64,000 bases of DNA from Lutjanus erythropterus (taxonomy: Eukaryota > Chordata > Actinopteri > Lutjaniformes > Lutjanidae). The notes beneath the pieces are model-generated. The model saw nothing but the letters and a program-made list of their open reading frames with translations. It did no database searches and had not been told where the DNA came from. The stretch is taken from positions 24,631,158 through 24,695,157 of the forward strand of contig CM034612.1 in the NCBI GenBank assembly GCA_020091685.1. Reading direction: 5' to 3'. This document shows positions 10,771 through 20,519 of this stretch, piece by piece. Both the position numbers and the translations under genes were made by a program. The number at the start of each line of letters is the position of its first letter. Position 1 is the first letter of the stretch.

Positions 10771-12579
10771 ATGGACTTAAACATGAAGAAAACGACTTCA
10801 CAGGCTTTGATGTCATGCGGCAACGGAGGAGGTTTGAATTATTTTTATTAGCAGTTCAAGTGTTTCAGAAAAATGTCGAAAATAAGAAAGTTAAATTCTT
10901 GTGTTCAGCTACAATACACTATGAAATTAGCTAACCAGAGCTTTCTGACCTTAACTTCTCTCTGTCTGTTTGGGCTTCACTTCATAACAACAGTAACGTC
11001 TCTTTAAGTCTTTGTTGCCCTAAATGGAACGGGACCTTAATTAACATCATTGGTAACACCTGTCTTTAACCTGTTATTTCATATCAATATGGCTGCTGTG
11101 AAAAAGGCTTATAAGAATTTTTACTCATCTCTTGGAAATGTTTTTGACATATTCCCAAAGCTCTGAAAACATTTCTGGAGATCTTAGTACTATTTTTCCA
11201 AGGAGAATTCCTTTATACAGAAGCATTACAGACACCGTTATGACTTGCAACATGTTTTGATGGTGTGATTAATGGTAAAGAAATAAACATACTCTTCACA
11301 TTTACTTAGACGTGGAGATTTTCACAGTAAGATAGAACTTTCAGGGAAAATTTAAATTTCATTTAATTTAAATTATTATCAGTTACAATTTGAACTACAA
11401 GGATTAATCGATTCATTCATTATTAAATTAATTGCCAACTATTTTGATAAGCGATTAATCGGTTTGGGTGTTTGTTTGTTTTTTTAAGAAAGTCCAAGTT
11501 GTCTGATTGCAGCTTCTTGCAAATGTTTTGTCCACAACTCAAGGTTTACTGTCAGAGAGAAGTAAAGAAACCAAAAAAATATTTACATTTCAGAAGCTGA
11601 AATCAGAGAATTGTGACTTTTTTCTTTAAAAAATACTAAAAATTACTAATTGATTATCGAAAGGTGTAGATAAAATGTTCCATTTCAGTCAATGTAGATA
11701 ATTATTGATTATTTTAAGGACCTTTGTATAATAAAGGTTGAATTAAACCACTTTGTTTATCAAGGTATTTTAATTCAAGGTTAAAAAGCAATAATGTTAA
11801 CACCATACTAATCGACTCTGCAAGGGAATAGCCAGTGCAAACAGGAGGGGTGAAAGGGGACAGCTATGTCTTGTATCAGGTACTATTATGACTGATTATA
11901 AGTTTGTCTGTTGTGCTGTCAGGTCTCAGCGAGAAGCTTCTCCTCAAGCCGAAGGCCAGCAGCTCCCTGCAGACAGAGAGAGTCCCGAGGAGCAGCGGTG
12001 AGAATGAATGTCACTGTTTAGTTCTTACTTTTCCATGATTTCTGTGCAGTAACAGTAAGAGCATCATTTGTGTCAGAGGTGTGATGGTGTGTGTTGGTGT
12101 TTTGTTGTGTGTTTGTCAGTGTTGGAGCGGCTACAGAGCTTCCTGCCTCAGATGGCCGAGGCCAACGAGAAGCTGAAGCAGCAGATGGAGGGAGCTCCTG
12201 CTGGACGGTTTGATATAGAGAGCGTGGAGGAGGCTCAGAGGGTCATAGAGATGGTGAGTGTCAGTCTGCTGGTAAACGTGAGCTCTCCTGACCCCCTGTG
12301 GTCAACCAGAAAACTCCAGATAAGGGAGCTCCTTGCAGTTGTTTTAACTTCGTTGTATGATTTGGCTGAGTTACATTATTTCTTCCTCAGGACGTAGCGC
12401 TGGTGGAGCTCAGCGGGTCCGACAGCGACTCAGAAGATGAGGAGGACACTTCAGACTCCGAGGAGGAATCAGACTCTGCAGAGGAGAGCGAGATCACAGA
12501 GCAGAACCTCAAACTACCAGGAGACAAAGACAAGAAGAAGAAGGCCAACATCCAGGTCGTGGATCAACAGGGGGAGTAG
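10771..12579 (+). CDS. nopchap1: nopchap1 (C12orf45 homologue), NOP protein chaperone
   Basis: Four coding exons: 10771..10831, 11923..11997, 12120..12253 and 12391..12579, all with GT-AG introns and consistent phase, giving 152 residues. In human, NOPCHAP1 helps load NOP58 into box C/D snoRNPs with the R2TP complex. The recognisable core is KLLLKPKASSSLQTERV followed by LERLQSFLPQMAEANEKL and PAGRFDIES, matching the human LQTVRIERS / QTFLPQMARANEKL / PGRFNIE blocks. The last exon starts DVALVEL, then a Ser/Asp/Glu-rich stretch (about residues 98-125), ITEQNLKLPG and a Lys cluster. The N-terminus (20 codons of exon 1) is divergent and shorter than in human, so the exact start is less certain, although aaATGG is a good context. 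AATAAA at 12933-12938 is the likely poly(A) signal. Confidence 0.9.
11392..11705. repeat. 'TAGGGCTGCAAC' inverted-repeat element, copy 2 (nopchap1 intron 1)
   Basis: gaactacaaggattaatcgatt..., 'caactattttgataagcgattaatc', 'gtccacaactcaagg', 'gagaagtaaagaaacca' and 'aagctgaaatcagagaatt' correspond in order to the copies at 43784-44098 and 54135-54412. Degenerate, no coding. Confidence 0.7.
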
Positions 12580-12932
12580 AGGAGTCGGCCACGCAGACTG
12601 TTGAGTTTCTCTGTCATCTGAGGCGATGTGGGATAAACTGACAATGACAAATCCTCTGCCTCATGGTGAAGGGAGTTCAACTTCTTCACGGACACAGAGA
12701 CGGTGAACAGAAAGCTCCTGTGTGGAGAGACGCAGATCTTCCTCATCCCTATGGGAACAACAGTTAATATTATTTTTGTACATTTAAAGGTCAAAGTGCC
12801 TTTTGGAAGCAGAACAGAAACTGTGATGGCCTCATCCAGTCTGGCAACCAGCTGAGCATGTGAGGTGTTCACTGTGGATCACCTTGTTGTTAAGATTCTT
12901 CCATCAAGTATGATAAGGTATATGTCAATGAA

Positions 12933-12938
12933 AATAAA
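12933..12938 (+). terminator. Poly(A) signal of nopchap1
   Basis: AATAAA in 'gaaaataaagcctcag', about 350 nt after the stop codon, the first canonical hexamer downstream on this strand. Confidence 0.6.
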
Positions 12939-13770
12939 GCCTCAGTCACACACATTGCTACATCCAAATGTATTAATCCAGGCTAACATGTTAGCTAGCT
13001 TTTTTTTTGCGTGTCTTGTCATTCAGTTCAAAGCTATAATTTGTAATAGTTTTACATAAAAATGTTTGAAAGTCATGGAATCTATTTTTTATTTTTTCAA
13101 GCACAAATGTTAAAAAACATGAACAAATAAACACGTTCCAGATTAAAATCTGAATGACTACATACAATTTTGGGTACCTATTTATACATACTGTAATCTC
13201 TAATGTTTAAAATTAAAATTCATCAAGAGTCAAATGTTCCTGTAGTTGAAGACACACCCAGATGTTACTACTGGATATTCACCTGATATTTCTGCACTCT
13301 AACTAGATTCTAGTGGTGGCTGCTGAGGGTTGTTTCCTACTTGTGTGATGCCAACATTTCCAATAACTTGGGAGCACTGTTAAGTCCAAAAGTCAAAATG
13401 TGTTGAGAACTGATAGATGTAATCGTTTCCAAAATCCACAGCACATTTTTATCTTTTTCAATCAATTAAATGTAATGTTTTGAAACATACAAAAACGTTA
13501 TTTCCCATCTTTGTGTAACTGTTATAAAATACATCTGAACACCATATTGTCAAACTTGTTACTTATTTGGCCTTCAGCCACTGGAGCAGTTTTTAACTTT
13601 CTTTAAGCCAACTTTAAACATCAGGTGATCCCTCATTAAACAAGGACTGGTCTCTTTATACTGTACTGAGACAACAAAACAGCCTCATGTGTAAATAGTT
13701 TATTTACGTGAACACCTTGAAATTATGTTGTATTTTATAATTCATTATCATCATCATCATTATTATTCAG
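12939..13770. other. Intergenic, nothing recognised
   Basis: AT-rich DNA downstream of nopchap1, ending in a TCA/TTA run (13746-13767) that would serve as a pyrimidine-rich tract for the exon-like ORF that follows. Confidence 0.4.
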
Positions 13771-13884
13771 CTCCGCTGGCTGAAACTCTTGAAGAAGGAG
13801 CCGGTGGGCAGCAGAGGGGGAGAGGAGAGGCCGGCCGTGAAGCTGCACTTCAATCTGACTGAACACCCACCTGAGCCGGACTGA
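13771..13884 (+). CDS. Orphan 3'-terminal exon-like ORF, identity unknown
   Basis: After a convincing acceptor (tattattcag, 13761-13770) an open frame of 37 codons starts LRWLKLLKKEP, continues through ERPAVKLHFNLTEHPPEPD and stops at TGA 13882-13884. It is much more GC-rich than its surroundings and ends in an orderly hydrophilic tail, as terminal exons do. I do not recognise the protein. No upstream exon belonging to it was found between nopchap1 and here. It could be an alternative last exon of nopchap1, a relic of a lost gene, or chance. Confidence 0.35.
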   Translation, partial: LRWLKLLKKEPVGSRGGEERPAVKLHFNLTEHPPEPD

Positions 13885-14144
13885 GGTGCAGCTTCAACCT
13901 GTGTGCAAAATTACACACAGGTTATCCACCCAGCATCAGGCTCTGACAGAAGTACGCCGTTTTCAGGTCAGGTATAACGATATAAGATTACGATTGTTCG
14001 ATCCTTGTTTTTCCAGATCACAAGAAACACGCAGACACAAACACTCCAGCTGCTCCAGCTGTCATGTGACTGAACTGTTAAAGACGACCTGACAGCTGTG
14101 ATCCAGTCCCTCACTTTCATACGATCCCCAAACAACACAATTTT

Positions 14145-14540
14145 AAGTTTAAAGTCATTCATCGATTGCACCAAGACCAAGCTAAATAGAATCTTTCCTT
14201 CTGTCTCTTCTACTTGTGATTAGTGGAAGTCAGGTGACGGGACTCCAGGCAATCTTTTCTGGTCTTGCCCAAAACTCACGTCTTTCCGGTATGATATTTT
14301 TAAGTTGTACAGTGACATATACAGCAGACAGCTAACCCCTGACAGTATTTTTGTGATTCTGGGTTGCTCTGATTTTTCCATCACGCTCCTTTCTGCATTA
14401 CAAACCAGTGAGCGCAGTGCAACAAGCTGTCCACACCTTATAAAGCTGTTATGTCGAAGTGTTAGCAAACAGTGGTTTACTGACAGATCCAGCGGACATA
14501 AAGCAACATTAGTGTTCATTTGGAGACCTGACGAATGAAA
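14145..14540 (+). mobile_element. L1-like LINE fragment, 3' end of ORF2
   Basis: The plus-strand frame reads, with stops, HRLHQDQAK, then CD*WKSGDGTPGNLFWSCPKL, then FKLYSDIYSRQLTPDSIF and ILGCSD. This order (H-R-L-H, Cys-Trp-x-x-x-x-G-T, F/H-x-x-W-x-C-P) is the C-terminal segment of L1-type ORF2 proteins. Only this piece is present and it contains a stop, so it is a dead 5'-truncated insertion. Confidence 0.7.
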
Positions 14541-14754
14541 TTCCAGTACTCTGTGGGTGACACATTTACATCATCATTTGATCCATCATTAATACATATT
14601 AGTGATCAGTCCAGCTTTATGTCCTGAACCTGAGACCAACTCTGAGGAAAACACTGAATAATAGTGGTATTATTTAATAAAAGTCATGAGACACTTTTCT
14701 AAAATTCAATTTCAATGTTTATTAATTAATTTGAGAACAGATGAATTAGCCTAG

Positions 14755-14887
14755 TGTGTGGGAGGAAACCGGAGCACCCGGAGAAAACCCACGCAGACAC
14801 GGGAGGACATGTCAACTCGACACAGACAGGAGGAGACCTCCTGCTGTGCGGCCGCAGTGCTAACCACTGAGCCACCGTGCCGCCCGA
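14755..14887 (-). mobile_element. tRNA-like SINE fragment ('mermaid'-like)
   Basis: On the minus strand it reads gggcggcacggtggctcagtggttagcac... then gtgttctcc-type text up to tgctccggtttcctcccac. This head and body are those of a very common fish short interspersed repeat whose start resembles a tRNA box A. The 3' half is missing here; pieces of that half occur at 35690-35830 and 51370-51500. The family name is from memory. Confidence 0.65.
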
Positions 14888-15104
14888 GTGAAGCTCGATG
14901 AGTGTTTTTACAACACGACTCCTGAGAAAAAAACTTATCAGTGCTTCACTTTTCACCATCCTCATTGCTTTTACACAAGGGGTCTGGCTGAGAGAGAGAC
15001 AGAGAGAGAGAGGGAGGGAGAAATATGTTTGCCTGAGAGTCTCGTGCTAAAAACAACCATTATATTAATACAATTCACTCTTTCTCGTCGTCGGCGCAGG
15101 TCAT

Positions 15105-15311
15105 TCAGGGGCAGAAAGTCTTCTTCATCCAGGAGAAGAAACGCCGGAAGCAGTTTTTCTTTTTCTTTTCCTTCTTGGATGACAATTCAGTCACAGGTGG
15201 AGGTGGCAACTGTTTCTTCACACAAGTGGGGAAGTCTTCAGATGTCGAAGTGCTTGTGTCTTCAGTGACTATCGAGACATTTTCAGTCACTGTCACTTTT
15301 TTCCACCCTGC
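15105..15311 (-). CDS. Orphan terminal exon-like ORF with polybasic, Cys/aromatic tail
   Basis: On the minus strand, a good acceptor (tttagtttccag; AG at 15312-15313) is followed by 68 codons and a TGA at 15105-15107. The peptide starts AGWKKVTVTENVSIVTED, has a Ser/Thr stretch, a short proline run (QLPPPPV) and ends KKEKKKKNCFRRFFSWMKKT then FCP. A Lys/Arg cluster next to Phe/Trp/Cys residues could bind membranes or be S-acylated. That is inference; there is no CaaX box. I recognise no family and found no upstream exon. Confidence 0.35.
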   Translation of the reverse strand, partial: AGWKKVTVTENVSIVTEDTSTSTSEDFPTCVKKQLPPPPVTELSSKKEKKKKNCFRRFFSWMKKTFCP

Positions 15312-15471
15312 CTGGAAACTAAACACAAACAAGTACACACGAAGAGATTATTTTTCCTGATGTCATGACATCTTAAAAGAATCATGTAAAGTTCATTCAG
15401 AGGTAAACACATTCTCCCATCACACATGAACTGAACCATTTCATCTCCTGTCTGGGAGATGAAATATATGA

Positions 15472-15495
15472 AATATATATATATATATATATATA
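15472..15495. repeat. (AT)n microsatellite
   Basis: Uninterrupted AT dinucleotides, about 12 units. Confidence 0.9.
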
Positions 15496-15589
15496 CATAT
15501 CAACACTTTATGTTTCTATAAGAGCCAGAAATACTTTGAAACCAGCTGTAGGTGCCTCTGTGCTCTTCCAGGCTGTTAAAACACAGTGT

Positions 15590-16100
15590 TTAGCCTAAAG
15601 TGATCTTTTTGTTAGCACCTGTCAGTTTTAACATAGGTGGAAGTCCAGGGATAGTCCGAGTGCGAGGACAGGTAACATAATCGAGATAATACCCAAAATA
15701 GTTTGTAGGATTTTATCATTTTGGGGCAGCTCCAAAGGCAGTGGAATAATGTGCCTTCTTCTAGACCACATTTAACCCATGAATCAGGATTATTATTATC
15801 AGAACGATGTTGCAGAGAGAGTTATGTACACATAATCCATTTGAATTATATAAATTTAAATCTGCTATTAATTGTCTGGTTCTGTGCATCTTGACAGACT
15901 CTCTTCCACTCATCTTCAGGGGATTTCTACCTCTAAGTCACTAGACCGTGCCAATCTGTTGTTATCAGAGGAGTCTTTACATTTAGCTACAATAATTTTA
16001 TACAAAAGGGAAACCTATGAAGATGGTCTAATACAGCTTTTTCAAGGCTAGACAAAGGAGGTCTGCAAGAGGACTGTTTAAGTGCTGTTGTAACCTTTAA
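15590..16100 (-). mobile_element. L1-like LINE fragment, 3' part of ORF2, minus strand
   Basis: Read on the minus strand: EWKRVCQDAQNQTINSRFKF, a stop, FKWIMCT, then NNNPDSWVKCGLEEGTLFHC and LWSCPKM. This is the 'W...INTRLK..Q.K.L.RTY ... CW.CG..GTL.H..W.CPK' C-terminal part of an L1-type reverse transcriptase ORF. Stops and frame slips are present, so it is inactive. It has the opposite orientation to the 14145-14540 piece. Confidence 0.7.
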
Positions 16101-16339
16101 TCATTCAGATTTGGCTGGGTGGTTAATAACATGTTTCTGTGGTTTGACAAACTCAGATCACACATTTATTGCTGCTTTACATGATCTTTAATCTAAATTT
16201 ATCACTAATTTAATGCAAGATGATCAAATGAAGGATATTTTATATAGTTATATATCTTTACTGTAGAGTTGCTGAATACAGCAACAACACTGTGGAAAAT
16301 CCCAATTTTTACTTTTGCTTCGACATCATTGGCCAGGAG

Positions 16340-16890
16340 AGCTGCTGATCAGATCTTTGGTCCCTGTAGTAATGATGTTGGTAAAAACTCTGCCCCTCTG
16401 ATCATCTGTCCTGTCAGTCAGAGTTGTTGGGTGATCCATTTTCTTAAAGTGAAAGTAAATTTAATGTAAAGTAGATCTGTAAAGTAAATCCACTGTTGGG
16501 ATTTCACTTGTTGTTTCACATTTTGATTTGTTTTTCTCCACCAAGCTGATTTATTTTAAAGTCTGTAGAGGACTCGGTTTTAAAGCTACAGCGAATAGTA
16601 TCATGTAAAACTACATAATGCACAGTAGGCTCACTTGGTAGCTGAATCTGACCTTTGAACAACCTGATCCCACCCTCTGTCAATCATAAATGGAAAAAAA
16701 ATATATCGTTCTGATTTTATTTAAATAACCTGCTAACATTCTAAGTTTATGGGTGTTTGGCAGATGGAATATAAGACAGTCAAACTGACTAAACAAAGAT
16801 GTTAAATGCAACATTGTGTTCATTAAAATAACAAGCTACTGCTGATCTAGGATGACAAAGGTGCTGAAAATTGTGGGTCTCTAGATATTT
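16340..16890 (+). pseudogene. 3' relic of a TRIM (B30.2) gene
   Basis: About 75 bp (16351-16425) encode FGPCSNDVGKNSAPLIICPV then SQS, nearly the same as the C-terminus of the intact TRIM gene at 17948 (FGPCMNDCGDNSAPLIICPV). Sequence matching the TRIM 3' UTR follows at about 16709-16890: tgattttatttaaataac, aagacagtc, atgttaaatgcaaca, aaacaacaagct in the intact copy. Some 270 bp of unrelated sequence separates the two matching blocks. RING, B-box and most of the SPRY domain are gone. It is a decayed tandem duplicate. Confidence 0.8.
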
Positions 16891-17021
16891 CTGCTGCCAG
16901 CTGTCTGTGATCTGAAGAACAGTTCCTGTGTTCTCTCTGTGTTCTTTAATCCAGCCACCACACCATGTGGACACAGTGCATTTTTTTTGTTGCAGCTAGA
17001 GGCGGAGCAATGCTAGGACAG

Positions 17022-17042
17022 GAAATGAAAGCGAAAGAAACT
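17022..17042 (+). promoter_or_regulatory. ISRE-like element upstream of the TRIM gene
   Basis: gaaatgaaagcgaaagaaact contains GAAAGCGAAA followed directly by GAAAC. This fits the interferon-stimulated response element (GAAANNGAAA repeats bound by ISGF3/IRFs). It lies just before the inferred first exon, as expected for an interferon-inducible TRIM. Responsiveness is inferred. Confidence 0.7.
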
Positions 17043-17059
17043 CACTGTGCTTAGAAGGA

Positions 17060-17126
17060 CGAGGTCGTGAGGAAAAAAAGTTTACTTCATCAGACCTTTA
17101 GAAACACACTAGTCTCATACAAACAG
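17060..17126 (+). other. Non-coding first exon of the TRIM gene
   Basis: Ends tacaaacag before gtgagtaca, a near-perfect donor at 17127. The matching acceptor is ttttctag (AG at 17944-17945), two bases before the ATG. The 5' boundary is a guess based on distance from the ISRE-like element. Confidence 0.55.
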
Positions 17127-17947
17127 GTGAGTACAGGAGATTATATCTGTTATGTTTAGGAAGGTGGAAACATGAACAATGTGAGGGAGTTGCTTGGTTT
17201 TCCTTCAGAGGTGAACATGTTTCAGTGGAGTGCAGTGTAACTACTGAATCAGTGTAGTCCTTCATATCACAGCCTGTGATCAATACAAATGACAAATATA
17301 AAGACATACTATGGCGACATACACAAATTGATAAATGGAAAATGATCATTTCTTCTACAAATGTTCAGTCTTGAATGAAATGTAATGGTCTCCATTGCAG
17401 TCACCTCAGATGGCCACATGATGGCAGCATAAGCTGGTTCAGGGTTCTTAAACTTTGTGCGGTTTGGTTCTTTAGTTTAATTCTTGATCTGGATCACTTC
17501 ATTACAGACTGTCTGATGGATTTTGTCTTCTAGCTAAATTTTGTCTTGTCTTTTGGCCTTACTGATGTCTGCCTCTTGGATATCTTGCTGTTGCTTTGTG
17601 TGTCCAAGCATTTTGTAAACTCTGTTGTTAAAAGTGCAATATAAATGAAGGTACTGCAAAGGTCTTCATGGACAGAGTATGTTGTTGATGGTATGGCACA
17701 GAAAAGAAGCTGACCGAAGTAATATCAAAATTAATTTCATTACATTATTTTAATTGTCATTAATACTATTTAACAATAATGATGAATACAGCTCAATTTG
17801 AAAGTTAATTTAATTGTGTTTGAGATTTGATGCAAGTTTTGCCATTTGTGGCAACTAGTGACCTGTATCTATACCTATTATTCTAGTTATTCCACTTAAA
17901 CTTAATCATCATTCTTCAAATATTTTGTTTTGTCTCATTTTCTAGAC

Positions 17948-19588
17948 ATGTCTGCTGCCAGCATTCTGCTTTCTGAAGAGCATTTTTTGTGCTGCATCTG
18001 TCTGGATGTGTTCACTGATCCAGTAACCATACCATGTGGACACAACTTCTGCAAGAACTGCATCACACAACACTGGGATGTTAATGTCCAGTGTCAGTGT
18101 CCCATTTGTAATAAATGTTTCGACAGAAGACCAGAGCTTAACATCAACACATTTATGTCTGAAATGGCTGCTCAGTTCAGACAGTCAGCTATAAAGAAAA
18201 CCAGAAGTTGCTTTGAACAACAATATACCAACACAGGAGAGGTTCTGTGTGACGTCTGCACTGAAAGCAAACTAAAGGCCCTCAAGTCCTGCCTGGTGTG
18301 TCTGGCCTCCTACTGTGAGACTCACCTGGAGCCTCATCACAGAATCCCAGGCCTGAAGAGACATGAACTGATCAATCCTGTCAATAACTTAGAGGACAGA
18401 ATATGTAAGAAGCACAATAGACCTCTGGAGATGTTCTGTAAGACTGACCAGATGTGTGTTTGTCAGTTCTGCACTGAGTCACATCACAAGTCTCATGTCT
18501 ATATGTCTATGAAAGAAGAATATGAGCTAAAGAAAGCTAACCTGGAGAAGTTGGACACGGAAATTCAGCAGATGATTCAGGAGAGACAACTGAAAGTTCA
18601 TCAGATCCAACATTCAGTGAAGCTCAGCAAGGAAGATGCAGACAGAGAGACAGCAGACAGTGTGCAGGTCTTCACTGCTCTGATCCAGTCTGTTGAGAGA
18701 GGTCTGGCTCAGCTCATTGATGTGATTGAAGAGAAGCAGAAAACAACAGAGAAACAAGCTGAAGGCTTCATCAAAGATCTGGAAGATGAAATCTCTGAGC
18801 TGAGGAAGAGGAGTGCTGAGATGAAGCAGCTCTCATGCACTGAAGACCACCTCTGGTTCCTCCAAAGCTTCCCATCTCTGAGCCCTGCTCCACCCACCAG
18901 AGACTGGACAGAGGTCAGAGTTCACTCATCATATGAGGGGACTGTGAGGAGAGCTGTGGCTCAGCTGGAGGAGACACTCAGTAAAGACATGGAGAAACTG
19001 TGTGCTGATGTTGAGCTGAAGAGGGTCCAGCAGTTTGCAGTGGATGTCACTCTGGATCCTGACACTGCAAGTCCATATCTCACCCTGTCTGTTGATGAAA
19101 AAAGTGTCAGTTGTGGCAATGTAAAAAAGGATCTGCCTGACAACCCGGAGAGATTTTCCTCCAGTCTCTATGTTTTAGGAAAGCAGAGTTTCTCTTCAGG
19201 CAGATTTTACTATGAAGTTCAGGTTAAAGGGAAGAGTAAATGGGATTTAGGAGTGGCCCGAGAGTCAATCAACAGGAAGAGAAATATTATTTTAAGTCCA
19301 AAATCAGGCCTTTGGTTAATATGGCTGAAGAATGGAAATGAGTACAAAGCTCTTGCTCGTCCAAGTGTCCTTCTCTCTCTGAAGTCAAAACCTCAGAAGG
19401 TGGGGGTGTTTGTGGATTATGAGGAGGGTCTGGTCTCCTTTTATGACGCAGATACAGCAGCTCTCATCTACTCTTTTACTGGCTGTAAATTTACTGAGAA
19501 ACTCTACCCGTTCTTTGGTCCCTGTATGAATGATTGTGGTGACAACTCTGCCCCTCTGATCATCTGTCCTGTCAGTCAGAGGAGTTAA
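17948..19588 (+). CDS. TRIM-family E3 ubiquitin ligase (RING, B-box, coiled coil, PRY-SPRY)
   Basis: 546 residues in one coding exon. The open frame extends a few codons upstream, but the first ATG is at 17948, just after a splice acceptor. The RING finger spans about residues 15-60 (CCICLDVFTDPVTIPCGHNF, CQCPIC). A B-box-1-like region starts near residue 98 (CDVCTESKLKAL) and a B-box 2 near 150 (CKKHNRPLEMFCKTDQMCVC, then CTESHHKSH). A coiled coil of KKANLEKLDTEIQQMIQERQ type covers roughly 180-290. The PRY-SPRY (B30.2) domain starts with VTLDPDTASPYL near 360 and includes GRFYYEVQVKGKSKWDLGVA and VGVFVDYEEGLVSFYDADT. Domain order and N-terminal SEEHFLC are those of fish bloodthirsty-type/TRIM39-like proteins, many of which act in antiviral signalling. 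The orthologue is not resolvable by eye. All zinc-binding Cys/His appear intact. Confidence 0.92.
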   Translation: MSAASILLSEEHFLCCICLDVFTDPVTIPCGHNFCKNCITQHWDVNVQCQCPICNKCFDRRPELNINTFMSEMAAQFRQSAIKKTRSCFEQQYTNTGEVLCDVCTESKLKALKSCLVCLASYCETHLEPHHRIPGLKRHELINPVNNLEDRICKKHNRPLEMFCKTDQMCVCQFCTESHHKSHVYMSMKEEYELKKANLEKLDTEIQQMIQERQLKVHQIQHSVKLSKEDADRETADSVQVFTALIQSVERGLAQLIDVIEEKQKTTEKQAEGFIKDLEDEISELRKRSAEMKQLSCTEDHLWFLQSFPSLSPAPPTRDWTEVRVHSSYEGTVRRAVAQLEETLSKDMEKLCADVELKRVQQFAVDVTLDPDTASPYLTLSVDEKSVSCGNVKKDLPDNPERFSSSLYVLGKQSFSSGRFYYEVQVKGKSKWDLGVARESINRKRNIILSPKSGLWLIWLKNGNEYKALARPSVLLSLKSKPQKVGVFVDYEEGLVSFYDADTAALIYSFTGCKFTEKLYPFFGPCMNDCGDNSAPLIICPVSQRS

Positions 19589-19806
19589 ACAGTTTATTAT
19601 TGTGATTTTATTTAAATAACCCACTCATCTGTTGTTTGAACTTTGACTGTTTACACAGAGGGAATGTAAGACAGTCTAACTGGATGAAAAAATGTTAAAT
19701 GCAACAGTGTTTATTAAAACAACAAGCTGTTTCTAATCTCGCATTACAAGGGTGCTTTGTTTTTTCCTCTACTTTTGTACATGTTTCTTTTCTAATTGTG
19801 AAAACC

Positions 19807-19812
19807 AATAAA
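19807..19812 (+). terminator. Poly(A) signal of the TRIM gene
   Basis: AATAAA in 'aaaaccaataaagtggag', about 220 nt after the stop codon. Confidence 0.7.
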
Positions 19813-20519
19813 GTGGAGAAAAAATGAAAAGGTGCATCATTTTAACCATTTCATTTTTTGAGATGATAATTAAACTAAATAATAGACATTCATATATCCT
19901 TTATATTCTACATTCAACTGCAACTAATTAAATGTTAATAATGTTAATATGTTAATAATTAACATTAATGTTAATGTTAGTAATCTCCTAAGGAACACAC
20001 TCCATGTGTTGTATTAAATACAGGAAATACTACATAATACACTTTTGGAAAGAAAACTTCATTCTTTCCTTACATTATGTAGAATATTAATAACACATAA
20101 GCAGAAGCAGTGTACAATAAAGTTCAAATCAAAGTTTATTTACTGTGGTTGACATAGTTGCTGAAGACAAACTGTTTACTGAAAGGGGCAGCTCTCACCT
20201 TTTTCACAAAGGCTGAGAAAAAAAAAAATCACTCTTCTTAGCTCAGATAGAAAACTAATCTGACAACTTCTTCACATTAATGATGCATAAAAACATCTAG
20301 CTGGTGTGTCTCTGCTGAATATAATTGTGCTATAACATACAGTATAGTCTTCCTCTGTCTGACAAAAATATAGCAAATAGTCTTTTTCCCCTCTTTTGTT
20401 AAAAAATATTTACAAAAAAAAAAGTCCAATTTGACAAAAGGAAGAGGGTGAATGTGTAAAGTTATGTGGGAACAGACATAATGTAAACAACCAGCAGATG
20501 TATATTGGGGCCTGGGGGA
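19813..20519. other. Convergent intergenic DNA
   Basis: AT-rich, no gene recognised. Contains small direct repeats of 'ttaatgttaataatgtt' type near 19930-19980. Confidence 0.4.

Noticed and set aside
14830..14887. Possible tRNA gene (minus strand)
   Set aside because: Only a box-A-like head is present and no cloverleaf follows; it is the start of a SINE-type repeat.
17930..17947. Six-codon N-terminal extension of the TRIM ORF
   Set aside because: The first codon of that frame is TTG, and the segment contains the intron acceptor ttttctag; the ATG at 17948 is the real start.
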